From positions 321,104 to 385,103 of the forward strand of contig QKWP01000273.1 of assembly GCA_003550325.1 (NCBI GenBank): a DNA stretch of 64,000 nt, read 5' to 3'. Under the pieces are notes generated by a model. It was not told where the DNA came from. It did no database searches and worked only from the letters and a program-made list of their open reading frames with translations. This stretch comes from Gigaspora rosea. Taxonomy: Eukaryota; Glomeromycota; Glomeromycetes; Diversisporales; Gigasporaceae. Positions within the stretch are counted from its first letter, which is position 1, and each line of letters opens with the position of its first letter. The position numbers were made by a program, and so were the translations under genes. Below are positions 47,371 to 59,012 of the stretch, one piece after another.

Positions 47371-47749
47371 AAAAGTAAATATATTGTTGAAGGACAATAT
47401 ATTTTAAATACCTTTTAATATCTTGTTTTTAAATAGCCCTTCGAACTGAAAAAATAAATAAATAAAATCAATTTTTTTATAAAATTAAAAAATTGTATTA
47501 TTAAATACCATTCAATTCTATATAATAAACCAGATTTATTTTAAAATAAATCGACAACTATATGTTTAAATATTTGTTTATTATAAGAAATTTTTCGTAA
47601 TCTAAAATTTTTGTAAAATGTAAATAAATCTTTTTAGTCAGATTATCTATTTAATCCTAATAAAAAAAATTTTTTTTATAAAATTTTTGACTAATATTCA
47701 AATGATTAGATATATTTAGAATATTGGTCAAATTTTATAAAAATTTTAA

Positions 47750-48118
47750 GGGTAGGGTGAATATAGATTATTTTTAATAGTGATCACATTGTAATCATAT
47801 GAAATTAGATGATTGACCAATTACGATAGTAAACAACATAGATTCAACCAATCCAAATTAATTATTTTTGTGTAACTAAGAAAAATTTGAGCTGATTTAG
47901 AAAAACTTTACGACATATAGGAGTATAATTTTTTCAAATACTATATTTATTAAAATTTTACTATTATAAAAAGAGTATTTTGTACTACATATTATAAAAT
48001 TTTTGGCTAAATTAATAACAACCGTAAAAAGTTTTATTTGTAGCACATTTTTATTTTCTATATAAATCTCATTATACAACTAAAATCATATGATAAATGA
48101 TCTATGTTCACCCTACCC
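47750..48118. mobile_element. TTAA-flanked MITE (piggyBac-like), copy 2
   Basis: GGGTAGGGTGAATATAGAT and the complement GGGTAGGGTGAACATAGAT form the ends, with TTAA on both sides (47746-47749, 48119-48122). The inner arms pair further (GATCACATTG.. and ATCATATG words). Same family as 9976-10354; a third diverged end is near 48645. Confidence 0.6.
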
Positions 48119-48802
48119 TTAAAATATGTGTAATTTAATACCATGAACCTGTTTTGCTAATAAACTTTAATCGATTTATCAAATAAAAAATCAAGTTCAT
48201 TATGTATTCACAGAATTAGACCATGGCTTTAAAATTCTTATAAATAATACGGGTTGTAACTTATATTGTTTAAAAAATTTTTAGTATATCATGTATAAAA
48301 AAATTTTACAGTTAAATAATAAATTAATTGTTTATTTTTTATATTAAATGTTACAAATAAATACAATCTTTTGATGAACTTTTATATGTGACAAAAAAAA
48401 ATCCACGGAATTAGATATAATCACATTAGTAGTAAAATCTTTAGTAGTTGTATTATTTTAAAAAATATACTTTCTTATATAGCTAACTTTGCCTGAAAAG
48501 CTTCAAAATTGCCTAGGTTACACAACAAACAAATAGTAAAAATATTTTTAAAACAGATAATTACCCAATCAGAGTTGTGTTTACTATATAATCTGTTATA
48601 CAAAAAAATTACTATCGATTTTATATGTAAAATAACCAATATATACTCTACCTTTAAGTATCTTTTCTCTAAATTTTAAATAAAATAAAAAGCCTGTTAA
48701 TTTAATATATTTTTAGGTAATAAACAAGTTTATTTAATGTATTAAATTAGAATTAATTAATAAAATTTTGCAAATAATAAGATTTTGATAAAATATATTT
48801 TG

Positions 48803-48826
48803 TGCACCCCGCACTATGGTGCGGGG
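48803..48826. repeat. GC-rich perfect hairpin
   Basis: CACCCCGCAC-TATG-GTGCGGGGTG is a 10-bp perfect stem with a 4-base loop in very AT-rich DNA. It is followed by two GGGTATGATATCA repeats, themselves with a palindromic TGATATCA core. A diverged form (CCCCGCACACGGTGCACC) is at about 56250. Confidence 0.75.
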
Positions 48827-48989
48827 TGCGGTGGGTATGATATCATGGGTATGATATCACGGGTACAATTTGTTTACATTCTGGTTACACGGATCTACAA
48901 GATAAGTATAAATTTTTTTCGGTTCTCTTTACTTTTTTACTAATCTGTTTATTTTTTTTGTAACTGCGTTTTGCTAGTAGCATTTGGAG

Positions 48990-49240
48990 CTGTCTTCTCC
49001 TTGGTATCGTCGTTTTTTGGTGTCGCCGTTTCTCTGGTGTCGTCGCTCTTTAGAGTCATCGTTTAGTTGGTGCCGTCGCATTTTGGAGCCGTCGTTTCGC
49101 TAGTTCGTCGTTAGGTAAAGTCATCGTTTTGCTGTATTGTCGTTCTTGGAGCTGTTGTTTTGCTGGTGTTGGAGTTCTTGTTTAACTGGTGTCGTCGTAT
49201 TTTGGAGTTATTTGTTTTTATCGTCGTTTCTATGAGGTCA
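48990..49240 (+). repeat. Degenerate GTCGTCGTTT-GCTGGTGTC array
   Basis: Units near 15-30 bp: GGTGTCGTCGCTCTTTAGAG, TCGTTTAGTTGGTGCCGTCG, GGAGCCGTCGTTTCGCTAG and others. The array lies between T-rich blocks. Similar arrays are at 39040, 57360 and 63290. Confidence 0.55.
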
Positions 49241-49695
49241 CGTTTATGTTTTTTTTTAGGATCAGTATATTTGTTTTAAGTTAGTTGGGTTAGTATAGTT
49301 GGGTGTGTTTGGCCAATATTATATTATTGCCGATCATCTTTGCACTACCATTTTTGCGCACTTGGTTGCATTGTACTTGGTTGCGTTGCACTAAGTGCTA
49401 AGCCCATAGCAATTTGTATTCAAAAAGCCTGACAAGTTTCCAAAATTTTTTCGTCTTGGCTTAAAAAATAATAGTCACTTTTTGAAGAGAAAACGAATTA
49501 TTTCAATTATTTTGTTCTAATTTAGCTGTTATTAGAATTAAAAAAGTGAATTAAGGGGATAGACAGCAAATTAACCAAGGAACGAAAGGGATAGAAAGAA
49601 ATATTAAAAAAGTATTTAGTAAATTTAGTGTGTTAAGTTATGTGTGGTTTCTTTATGTTTTGGGTTAGGGTTAGCTGTGTAGTTAATATTAGAAT

Positions 49696-49823
49696 ATGGC
49701 TAATGTTGCTAGTAACAATGACTATAATGGTGTTGACAGTAACTTCAAGAGCAAGACGTTTGTGAAACCAATGTTAGGCTTAATGAAAAGGACGATTAGA
49801 TACGAGTTTGGTTGGTTTTTCAG
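49696..49823 (+). CDS. Possible first coding exon, unrecognised
   Basis: ATG at 49696 opens 42 codons with ordinary composition, including FVKPMLGLMKRTIRYEFGWF, ending exactly at a strong donor CAG/GTAAGT (49821-49829). No stop lies between. I could not find a convincing second exon. It may be the start of a real or truncated gene. Confidence 0.25.
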
Positions 49824-50454
49824 GTAAGTACTATACTTTTTGGGTTGTTTCTGTTTTTGTTTAATTAACGCCCTTACTAAGCTTTTTTTCATTTTAAACC
49901 ATGATCAATTCGATATGTTGAACGGTTGGAAACTATGGATGGAACTATAGATTGTTTATAGCTATTTCCATAATTTCTGGAGCATCTGATAAAAATTGAC
50001 CAAATGATACTTTAGCTGATACGATTAAGTTTGTAATTTTGACATAAAAAATTCAATAAAATTACAAAATTGTATGTATGTACATAAGAACGTTTTTATG
50101 TACATAACTTTTACATTAATACAGTAGTGCAAATATAGTAGTATAGCCGTAAATATCAAAAAGAAGTTATGTAGGATTTTTATACAAGCATGTATAATAA
50201 TTATTAGTATGTTATACTGTCTACAGATAGTTAAAGTTAATATATTAGCGTGTTAATCTGTTATATACCAACGTTTATTGTATTCCAAATTTTGGAATGT
50301 TCATTTACACAATAGCCTTACTTAGGAATATAGAACTTGTAATTTTATTAGTTGATTTGAAGGTTATGCATTCACGATAATTCCCATATAGCCATAAAAA
50401 TTTCGTCCCACATGATCAGACCAAAATTCGTTTATGTTAGGTTAGGTAGGGGTT

Positions 50455-50545
50455 GGACCCATTCAAAAAAACCTTACCCGGGTTAACCGACGGTTAGACT
50501 TCTTGGTTATCTGGATATACCCGGGTTATCCGGGTTATCCGGGTA
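50455..50545. repeat. ACCCGGGT motif cluster 3
   Basis: TTACCCGGGTTAACC, ATACCCGGGTTATCC and two further GGGTTATCCGGGTAA words in 90 bp. Confidence 0.5.
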
Positions 50546-51062
50546 AACTAATAATTGATCGCAGATAACATGTGACTTATGCATGTGATTAATTTAATCT
50601 GTGATCATTATACAATTAATCGCATCTTTTAAATATGTGCAAAGTTGGTGATGCATTAATTATCCATTCAACAGCTCCTTAGGGTTAGAATTCAGACCCT
50701 ATTTTATATTAAAATTTTCATAGGAACCAAAAAAAAGTCCATGTATATAAAAAAGATTACCTTATAGGCAAAGATTGCTGTTTTTATAACTTTATGAATT
50801 ATTAAATTATGTAAATTTATAAAAATATATATTATAAATTGAATTGATAATATAATTTGCAGCTCTAACTTTATAATTTTTTTTTTAAAAAAAAATTCAG
50901 AACCTAATACATAAGCTCCAGCCCTACGAAATGCCACCGCTTATTATTAGTATAAAAATTGATTTCTCAATAACTATAATTGCTCTACTACACTATTGTA
51001 TTGTTATTAACTTTGATTCGATTATTTATATTTCCATCGACAAAATTTAAAAGCATTGCATA

Positions 51063-51220
51063 TTGAATGGCACGATTCGAATGCTACTCAAACCGCCATT
51101 CGAACTGCCATTCAACACTATCACATGACTTCGCGGACATGAATGTCCGTGAAATCATGCAATAGTATTGAATGGCAGTTCGGATGGCAGTTTGAGTGGC
51201 ATTCGAATCATGTCATTCAA
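51063..51220. repeat. 158-bp near-perfect palindrome (TTGAATGGCA)
   Basis: TTGAATGGCACGATTCGAATG, CGAACTGCCATTCAA and CATGACTTCGCGGACAT are mirrored in order around TGAATG; arms are about 75 bp. TTGCA stands near both ends and may be the target duplication. Confidence 0.75.
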
Positions 51221-51239
51221 CGTTGCAAATATTTTACCA

Positions 51240-52070
51240 CATAAGTGCTAAATAATGTTCATCTGCGCGTTAATTGATTGACCTGCGCGTGAAATGCACT
51301 TATAGAAAGAAATTGTATGTGAAATGCACTTATAGAACGAAAGTGAACTTACTATATAAAGGATGCACTTATGGAAGGTCACTGTATATCATTTTTCCAA
51401 CAATCTACTGTGCGTTAATTCGGAACGCCCATGGGCAAATATCATAATTCTTGTAATAGTATTAGTATTGAATTGATTTAATATTTTCAAGTAAAGCAAA
51501 ACCAAGAGTATAATAATACTTATCTGCTGAAGCTCCAACATTGTCACTATAAGGGCCCAAGCCCTAAAACTCGGACCAAATTTTCTACATCTCGATTAAT
51601 ATCTTCATTTTGGAGTTTCGATCTTAGTAGGTTACACTTTTACAATGTTTGTAGAATCACATTTTGAATAAACATTTTGCATTTCGCAAACCATCTTTTA
51701 CCTTGTAAGGTTTTCCATCTTTTTTTAATTTGTAATTTGAAATATAAAAGAATATGTAACACTTTGCAAATAGAGTATACACGGATATTGCTATGGTAGT
51801 TTGAAAGGATGTATAGTTAAAAAGTTTATTTAGCTTTTAAATATGAGCTTCTTTTTGATGGTTAGTTTAGGAAAAGCATTACTATTATATCTTTTCACAT
51901 TAAAATATACAATACGAAAATAGCAAATAAATAATATAAGCTGCTAAATCACATCCCTTCAAATTACTCCTGTAATACTATATAAAGAAATAATATATAT
52001 ATATATAAAAGAAATTTAAAGCATTAAAATCTATCGTTATCATAGTTACACATATTGCTAAATTATGATA
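51240..52070. other. Downstream flank of the hAT gene
   Basis: Contains CTGCGCGTTAATTG and CTGTGCGTTAATTC words, and a repeated GTGAAATGCACTTATAGAA at 51289-51340. The region past 51500 should hold the left end of the hAT element, but short hAT inverted repeats could not be paired by eye. Confidence 0.35.
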
Positions 52071-54364
52071 TTACTGCCACATATCGCAGTATAAACTATT
52101 TCTTTTAACAAACAGCAATTGATTTACAATATGCGGTGCAAGACTAGTTCTTTGAGAAGTTATTTGATTCCCAGCGTCAGAAAATAGTCTCTCACTGGGA
52201 ACTGAGGTCGCGGGAATTGAGAGATATTTTCGTGCTATTTTACTTAATATTTGAAATTTTCCTTGATTCTTGCGCCACCAAAGATATACATCTGTATTCT
52301 GTGGCTCAATAGGTGTAATTCGAAGATCTAAATAATTTTCAATTTCTATCTCGTGGTTTATACGAGATTGATGATGAGAACCAAAAACCTTTTTCATAAA
52401 ATCTGGTGTTGAAGTAGTATGTTGGTCTAATTGGTGATAACTAGACTCTTCACCAGTTGTAGTTTTTAGAATTTCTTGAAACTCTTCATGCAACTCAGAA
52501 ATTGTTTGCTTGCGAATTTCACTTGACCATGCCTCCATTCCTTTTAATCTTGGGTCTAAAAGTGTTGCTATAAGTCCAATCCTATTAGAATCTGGCCAAT
52601 AATGCCAGAGAGAATCATAAATAATATTACGCAGTTTTGCAATTATTATATTAATATTTTTTTTATCTTGAATATTATATTTATGCGAACTTTTAATACT
52701 TTCTTCATCTAATTCACTCTCATTATCATTTTCACTAAGAAACAAATCCGAATCTATGTATAATTTAATATTAATTATAGTATAGACATTAATAAATTTT
52801 TAAAATTTAAATTAAAAAAATAATGCAAACCACTTTCATCATCTAATTCTTCCTGATTATTCCAAATCTGATTTAGCTCTTCAGAAGACATTCCTGCTCC
52901 GTCAGCATATTCATATTTTAAAGCCTCTATACTCGGATTAATTACTGAAAGTGTGGTATATTGTATTCCACTAAAATATGTTGTTAATTGGTCAAAAGGT
53001 TGTAATACATCAACTAATTTGCGCAGAAACTCCCATTCATAATCATATAATATACATTTATTTAATTTTCGTGCATCTTCTTTTGCACCTGGATCATCAA
53101 GAAGATCTAATGTACGGTTTAATCGATCAATAGCTGGTTTAAGAGTTAATAACCGTTTCCATGCCTGATAACTTGAGTTCCAACGAGTCCTTATATCACT
53201 AATTGGACGTAAAATTTGTATTTCTTCTTCAATTTCATTAATATTCTCTAAATTTTCATTTTTTTTACTATTAGTGACTGACTGATTACTTAATTCATTA
53301 TCAGTATAAACTTGTTTCATTTTATTACGTTGTGCTAATTCATATTGAGCATGTTCAAGCCGTTGATTTTGTTTTGGAGAGTTAAAGAATTTTACTAATC
53401 TACGAATACGAAATGTGTACTGTTTAATTGCAGTTAATGCACAATTAACTGTTAACTGTAGAGTATGGGCAGAACAAGGTAATTGAGTAACACCATCCCA
53501 ATCATTAATCGCTTTTTTCATATTAGCACCATTATCAGTAATAATGCAAGTAATTTTATCTAACAATTCAAACTCTTCTACTTTTTGATGAAGATAATTC
53601 TTAATTCGTTCACTAGTATGGGGGTACTCTATCTTTTCAACAGATAAAATAACATCACGTATTTCAAAATTAGAGGTAAGCCAATGTAAGGTAATACCAA
53701 TATATCCATCTTGGCTACGGGCTGTCCAAAGATCAGTAGTTAATGAAGCCGTTTCACATGTTTCTGCAATAAGTGTTTTAAGTAAACACAAGCCAGTATT
53801 ATAGGCAATACTAATGTCTGCTTTAACACTTTTATTGCTTGAAAAAACAAAGGCTGGATCAAACCGATTAATCATTTTTCTAAAACCTTTTTTTTCAATA
53901 GTATTAAAAGGAAGCGAATCAGTTACTAGCCATTCAGATATTGAATGCCGTAATTTATTTTGTTTTTCAGGTTTGTGAGGAATAACTTTACTAAGCATAT
54001 TATCAATTTGTAATTGCTGAGATTTAGATGTTGATTCATTCTTCTCAATCAGTTTATGTTTAGTGCGCAAATGATAACTCATATTTCCTGTTCCACCATC
54101 GTATTTGTATCTATGGCCACATTCTTTTTCAGATCCTTTGTATGGTACCATAATTTTACAAATAACTGCATCGTTTTCAAGCTTGAAATAGCCCCAAACC
54201 CAGCTATCCTTCTCTTGATTAGTTTTAGGATCCATATTTACTTTTATTCTTTTTGATTCCACATTTGTAGGAGTTGAGGATTTTGGACTTCGCTTAGTAC
54301 TAGAACTAGTTAAACTATTCTCATCGTCTTGATAATCTAGTAAATCTTCATTGTCCGAAAACAT
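52071..54364 (-). CDS. hAT-family transposase, two exons, apparently intact
   Basis: Exon 1 is 54364-52831 and exon 2 52753-52071; the 77-bp intron has GTTTGC and CATAG borders, and joining gives 738 residues without stops. An acidic, Ser-rich N-terminus leads to a BED-type zinc finger (about residues 45-105: SWVWGYFKL, CGHRYKYDGGTGNMSYHLRTKH). The RNase H-like core follows, with LTTDLWTARSQDGYIG (first Asp) and ITCIITDNGANMKKAI (second Asp), then ELDDES acidic stretches. The C-terminal hAT dimerisation region reads LDLRITPIEPQNTDVYLWW, ARKYLSIPATSVPSERLFS and NQLLFVKRN, which includes the third acidic residue. hAT elements move by cut and paste with 8-bp duplications. No other gene is adjacent. 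It is the best candidate for a still functional transposase here. Confidence 0.9.
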
Positions 54365-54648
54365 GTTGCAGTTATTTATCTTGTATAAGTAGTTATTTCA
54401 AATATTTAAAAATATATGTATGTAAAAGGTTAAATAATTATCTATTGTGTTGAGTTACGAGTTTTAAAAAAATTGGTTTTATTAAAGAATAAGTATATAA
54501 GGCATACAAATCTGTCTTTACAAATTCTTTTTACATGCTTTTTATATAAATTTTTAGCTACTAACATCCTAACTACCTATTTTCTAAATCTCTATTCTAC
54601 GAAACTATTTATTAGATCCCTCTTATGATACATGTTTCATAAAAACTT

Positions 54649-54748
54649 ATGCATAACGATTTTATGCATAACGACTCTATGCATAACGATCTTATGCATA
54701 ACGATTTTATGCATAACGACTCTATGCATAACGATCTTATGCATAACA
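54649..54748. repeat. 15-bp tandem array with 45-bp higher-order period
   Basis: Units ATGCATAACGATTTT, ATGCATAACGACTCT and ATGCATAACGATCTT follow in this order twice. Each carries the palindrome ATGCAT. On the minus strand it encodes SLCI repeats by chance. Confidence 0.85.
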
Positions 54749-54759
54749 GCAGTACTATG

Positions 54760-55690
54760 AGCAGGTAGTCGTGTACATAGTATGCAACAATAAACAAATA
54801 AACAAATTAATAAAAAAAAAAAAAAAAAAAAAATATGTGGGCTATAATTCTTTATAAATGTAGAGCAAAGGGTTCGACGGCATCACATGATAGTAATACA
54901 TTTTGATAATACGTGATCATTATCACATAAAATGCGGCCTTAAGGCAGACTTATAATTTATTTTACAATAGTAAGAAGTAAATTTATAGGTTAATCATAG
55001 CATTGGATCATATATTTTAATCATATAAATATTTTTCTTATTTAGAGGTCAAATTAAATTCTAAGAAACTTTATTACAGACAAAAAGTGGTGTCTTGTGT
55101 ATTTTCGTTATCGATATTTTACCTATGCATTTTATCTTTTATTGAAATGTTTTGAATTCATTTTTTTTTTCTTGCTTACTATTTAAACCAGTATATATAT
55201 TATGATTATACGGTGTTCCTTTTATACACTGTGTTTCAAAAAAAAAAAATTAGAATTTATCTGCAGTAAAGATCATTTAAATGAAACTTATATTATTTGT
55301 AGCACTTAATCGGAAGTTTGTTCATTAAAAAAATCAATATGGTAATTGCTTATTATCATTGTCACTTATAAATTCACAATGTCTCCTATTGAATGTGGTA
55401 ACTTCATTAGAATAAGTTAGAACTTTTATTATTTTTCAATCATATGCCGCTTTAGTAAAAATTTTTTGATACGCACTTCTCAATGTTTCTCCTAACGATA
55501 CTCTAAAGGTTTTCGGGGAATTTGAATCGGAATTACGAGCATCCAATCAAACCTATTTTTTCTTTAAAAAAACACTTGGATCAGAATATATCTTAGATTA
55601 CCATTTCGCCACAACCATCCTAAGACCAAATGCTCTCTAAATGCCTTGAAATATGTTATTTTATGCTAAAACAATCTTTAACCACTTTTT
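54760..55690. other. AT-rich DNA, no gene seen
   Basis: A run of about 20 A near 54812 and otherwise unique-looking AT-rich sequence. The right end of the hAT element should be in the first few hundred bases, but is not identified. Confidence 0.35.
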
Positions 55691-55705
55691 CTTTATGATT
55701 TTTTA

Positions 55706-55809
55706 TACAGATTTCACATACCAAGTTCGTACAAACTGACAATCAAATTCGTACATGTATGTACGAATTTGATTGTCAGTTTGTATGAGCTTGGTATGCG
55801 AAACCTGTA
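55706..55809. repeat. Near-perfect 104-bp palindrome
   Basis: TACAGATTTCACATACCAAG and TACAAACTGACAATCAAATT are mirrored almost base for base around ACATGT. Arms are about 50 bp. Confidence 0.8.
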
Positions 55810-55884
55810 AAAATGAATTATTATAAGTATACTTATTAATACTCACAAAGCAAGTTTAGCGATTTCATTTGGTCAACTTTATAT

Positions 55885-56040
55885 CTTATCCGGGTAATTA
55901 TCCGGTTGATCTACTAGGATAAGGTTTACCGGGTAATTACTCGGTTGATCTACCCGGATAAGTTTACCCGGGTAACTAATATCTTAACCGGATATCCGTT
56001 GTATCTGTGAGTTACCCGGGTAGCCTCTACCCGGGTCCAA
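55885..56040. repeat. ACCCGGGT/TATCCGGT motif cluster 4
   Basis: TATCCGGGTAATTATCCGGTTGATCTAC is repeated as CCGGGTAATTACTCGGTTGATCTACC, then TTACCCGGGTAAC, GTTACCCGGGTAGCC and CTACCCGGGTCC. The largest of the four clusters, and the only one with clear tandem structure. Confidence 0.55.
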
Positions 56041-56399
56041 CCTTTAAGATTAGGGTTAGGGTAGTGCTCAGTTAGGGTTTAGGTTAGGTTATTGTATAGT
56101 AAAATCACTCAAAACTTTTGAGAAATAGGTTTGAGACGTTTTTGTGTTACCAAAGCGAAATTTTTATGGCCCAATTAAAATTGATTGATTCCGATCAAGC
56201 TGACCATAATTCTGATGCACTCCGATATATCCGACCCAGAATTTCGAACCCCGCACACGGTGCACCCTGCACCAAAAATAAACGGCCTAAGATTTTATAA
56301 TAAAATTTTATAATATCTTATAATTTACAAAATTTTACTAATTAATTCAAACTTAATATATTACTATTAATTATACTTGTTTAATTTCTAAAAATATAT

Positions 56400-56600
56400 T
56401 AAATTGGTAGTATTAGAGTTCTTAGATTCAGTTTAGTTTAATATAGGTTTAGGTTCAGATTTAATGAACCTAAACTTAAACCTGAAAAAATTGTTGAATA
56501 TGAACTAAATATAAGCCTAAAATTTTTGAATATGAACCTGAACCTGAACTTAAAATAAGTTCAGTTTTGGTTGTTCAGGTTTAGTTACAAAATATAGTAA
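56400..56600. repeat. GGTTTAGGTTCAGA simple-sequence region
   Basis: GGTTTAGGTTCAG, GAACCTAAACTTAAACC, AACCTGAACCTGAAC and GGTTCAGG-type words on both strands. Comparable two-word DNA with GACCAGACC is at 41770 and 58360-58480. Confidence 0.4.
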
Positions 56601-57349
56601 ACAATAAAGATATGTTTACTAAATATTTTTTTTATTGTCTTTAAAATTTTTGAATTTGAAGAAAACCTTGGATATCTCTTATATAGATTATATTTTTTTT
56701 TAGCAAATTAGTTAAAATTTACCAATATCCAAATTTAAAATTTGGTAATTAGTATTAATTTAATAATGATCACATATTGAATTTTGGCGAAATATTTAAA
56801 ATTTCGCATTGTTATATTTAATATTTTGTTGATTTATCCTTTTTGAGTGAATTATATTGGGAAAATAAAAACATTAAAAATGATAAATAAATAAACAAAT
56901 AAATAAAGTAAAAAAAGCACGTTTTTTTTTATTCACATTTTTTTTATTTTATAATATTTTTTTCTATTTACATATTTACTTTATTAAAAAAATTTATTAT
57001 TTATAACTTTATCGTTAAATAACTTATCAGTTATATACTGTATATAATTTAATATATTAGTTATATATTATATATATTATATATAGATGTGATCACTGCT
57101 CTGACCCATGTATCCATAGTATAAATTATGTGATAAATGGCATGTCCCTTACGGATCTTGAATTCTTTATTGGTTTAGAAGTAGATTTATTCTTTTATAG
57201 TTTAGATAAATTTTTGTATTAAGTCTTGGATTTTTTTGTCAGTTTAAAAGTAGATGAGTTTTTTGTGTTGCCAGGTTCAAAAGATTTTTTTTCTTAATAT
57301 TTATTATTATTCTTTTTTTTTTAGCTTTTTTTGCAGATATTGAATTTTT

Positions 57350-57475
57350 TTTAGTTATTGGAGTTGTCATTAGAGTTATTACTAAAGTTGTTGCTAAAGT
57401 TGTTGCTATAGTTGTTACTAGGGTTATTACTAAACCCATCGTTAGAGTCATCATTGGGATTGTTAGAGTTTAGAT
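57350..57475. repeat. Degenerate TTACTAAAGTTGTTG array
   Basis: Fifteen-base units such as TTACTAAAGTTGTTGCTAAAG and TTGTTACTAGGGTTATTACTA over 120 bp; antisense frames read as Thr-rich. Related to the 9922 and 49000 arrays. Confidence 0.55.
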
Positions 57476-57834
57476 TGTTGGTGTTGTTCTTTGGATAAGT
57501 GGGTCTTGTGTGCTTCAGATTTGTCTTTTATTGTTTATTGATTCTGGTTTTATTTATTGTATAGCTTGGTTTTGGATAATATTTTGTTATTACTTTGCTA
57601 ATGCTGCTTAAATACAATGTAGTAAAGCAATACAGTTTTTTTTGTCCTATAATATTGTTTTATAAAGACTATTGTACTTTTTTTTTTATATAATAAATAT
57701 AAATTTATTATATTTATTATGTAATACAGTAAACTAATTAATAAAAGAATTTTCGATTTTTTCGTATAGGCGATATATCGCCCCTATAAAATCTGGTATA
57801 ACATGAAATCAAAACAATAAATAAATTCGTTAGT

Positions 57835-57900
57835 TTAGGGTTAGGGTAAGGGTTAGTTTAGAATAAGGGTTAGGTTAGAGTCAGGTTAGTGTGTTTTAGC
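57835..57900 (+). repeat. Degenerate TTAGGG-like tract
   Basis: GGGTTAGGGTAAGGGTTAG and AAGGGTTAGGTTAGAG, a loose telomere-like run. Short GGGTTAGGGTTAG-type tracts also occur near 6120, 49665 and 56045. Probably interstitial remnants or chance simple sequence; not a chromosome end. Confidence 0.45.
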
Positions 57901-58734
57901 GAAGAGTTTCTAATTCAAAATTTTGTAATGAATTTTTTTTGTTAGAGCATAAGAGATGGTTTCATAGGCAAAATTTAGCGTTATGGCCGATTTTTGAAAA
58001 AAAATCGTAATCGCTTTGATCTCATATTACACATGATTCTGAATTCTTATTGGTTGATCAGGGTAGCGATACATCGCCATGGCGATAAATATAATAATTC
58101 TTAATAAAATATAATTTAAGGTTTTTTTTAAACTTGATTTTTTAATAATTGAATTGGCATGCATGTAACTAAATTTGATTGGTTAATCATAGAGTTGCTA
58201 ATAGCGATGAGTAGCTAAAAAATAAAATTTATTAATAAAATTCTATAAAATCTTATAATTTATAAAATTTTATTAATTAATTTTAACTTATATACTAAGT
58301 AAACTTGTTTAGTACTAAAAAATATATATAAATATATTTGAATTTAAACTAGTTTGCAAACTTTGGACCAGACCAGAACTGGACTCATAATTGAGTCTAA
58401 GTTTGATCAGAAGTCTAAAATTAGTAAAATATAGAGCCTAAGTTTGGTCTGATCTTAGACTAGTCTGAACTAGATCTAGGAGTACTATTGCACACCTTGA
58501 AAAAGTATACGGTAATAATACTATTGTAATATAGTAACTTTTAGGCAAGTAACTATATCACTTGACTTAACATGTAAGAGGGTAAGGAATGTGAAGATAA
58601 AGAGAAAATATAAACAAGAAAATAAAATAATAGAATATAAAATATAAGATTTATAATCAAAGGATAATATCAATTTATTAGGTGTAATATTTTTAAAGTA
58701 CAAATATTTTTAGAAAGGAAGAAAAGTAAAGAAC

Positions 58735-58843
58735 AGAACCTACTCTGCCTTGGGAGAAAAAACAGGGTTTATATATCTGTAAAAACTTNAGAACCTACTC
58801 TGCCTTGGGAGAAAAAACAGGGTTTATATATCTGTAAAAACTT
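58735..58843 (+). other. Assembly join: 54-bp exact duplication around an N
   Basis: The 54 bases ending at 58788 (AGAACCTACTCTGCC... AAAAACTT) are repeated without change at 58790-58843, with a single N between. This is what two overlapping contig ends look like when joined without merging. The true sequence probably has one copy. Confidence 0.85.
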
Positions 58844-58849
58844 AGGATT

Positions 58850-59012
58850 TTCTCTATAATGAGATATAATAATGAGATATAATAACGAGATATAATAACG
58901 AGATATAAAAATGAGATATAATAACGAGTTATAATAACGAGTTATAATAACGAGTTATGATAATGAGTTATAATAACAAGTTATAATAACGAGTTATGAT
59001 AACGAGTTATTA
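58850..59012 (+). repeat. 13-bp tandem array (AACGAGTTATAAT)
   Basis: About 12 units of AACGAGATATAAT / AACGAGTTATAAT. Early units read GATATA and later ones GTTATA, so two variants spread from opposite ends. It starts right after the assembly join. Confidence 0.85.

Noticed and set aside
54649..54748. CRISPR array
   Set aside because: 15-bp units are contiguous with no spacers.
54612..54797. SLCI-repeat protein
   Set aside because: It is the antisense reading of the 15-bp tandem array.
57239..57454. Thr-rich minus-strand protein
   Set aside because: Generated by the degenerate TTACTAAAGTTG array.
57835..57900. Chromosome end or subtelomere
   Set aside because: Only a short degenerate TTAGGG-like tract, with ordinary sequence on both sides.
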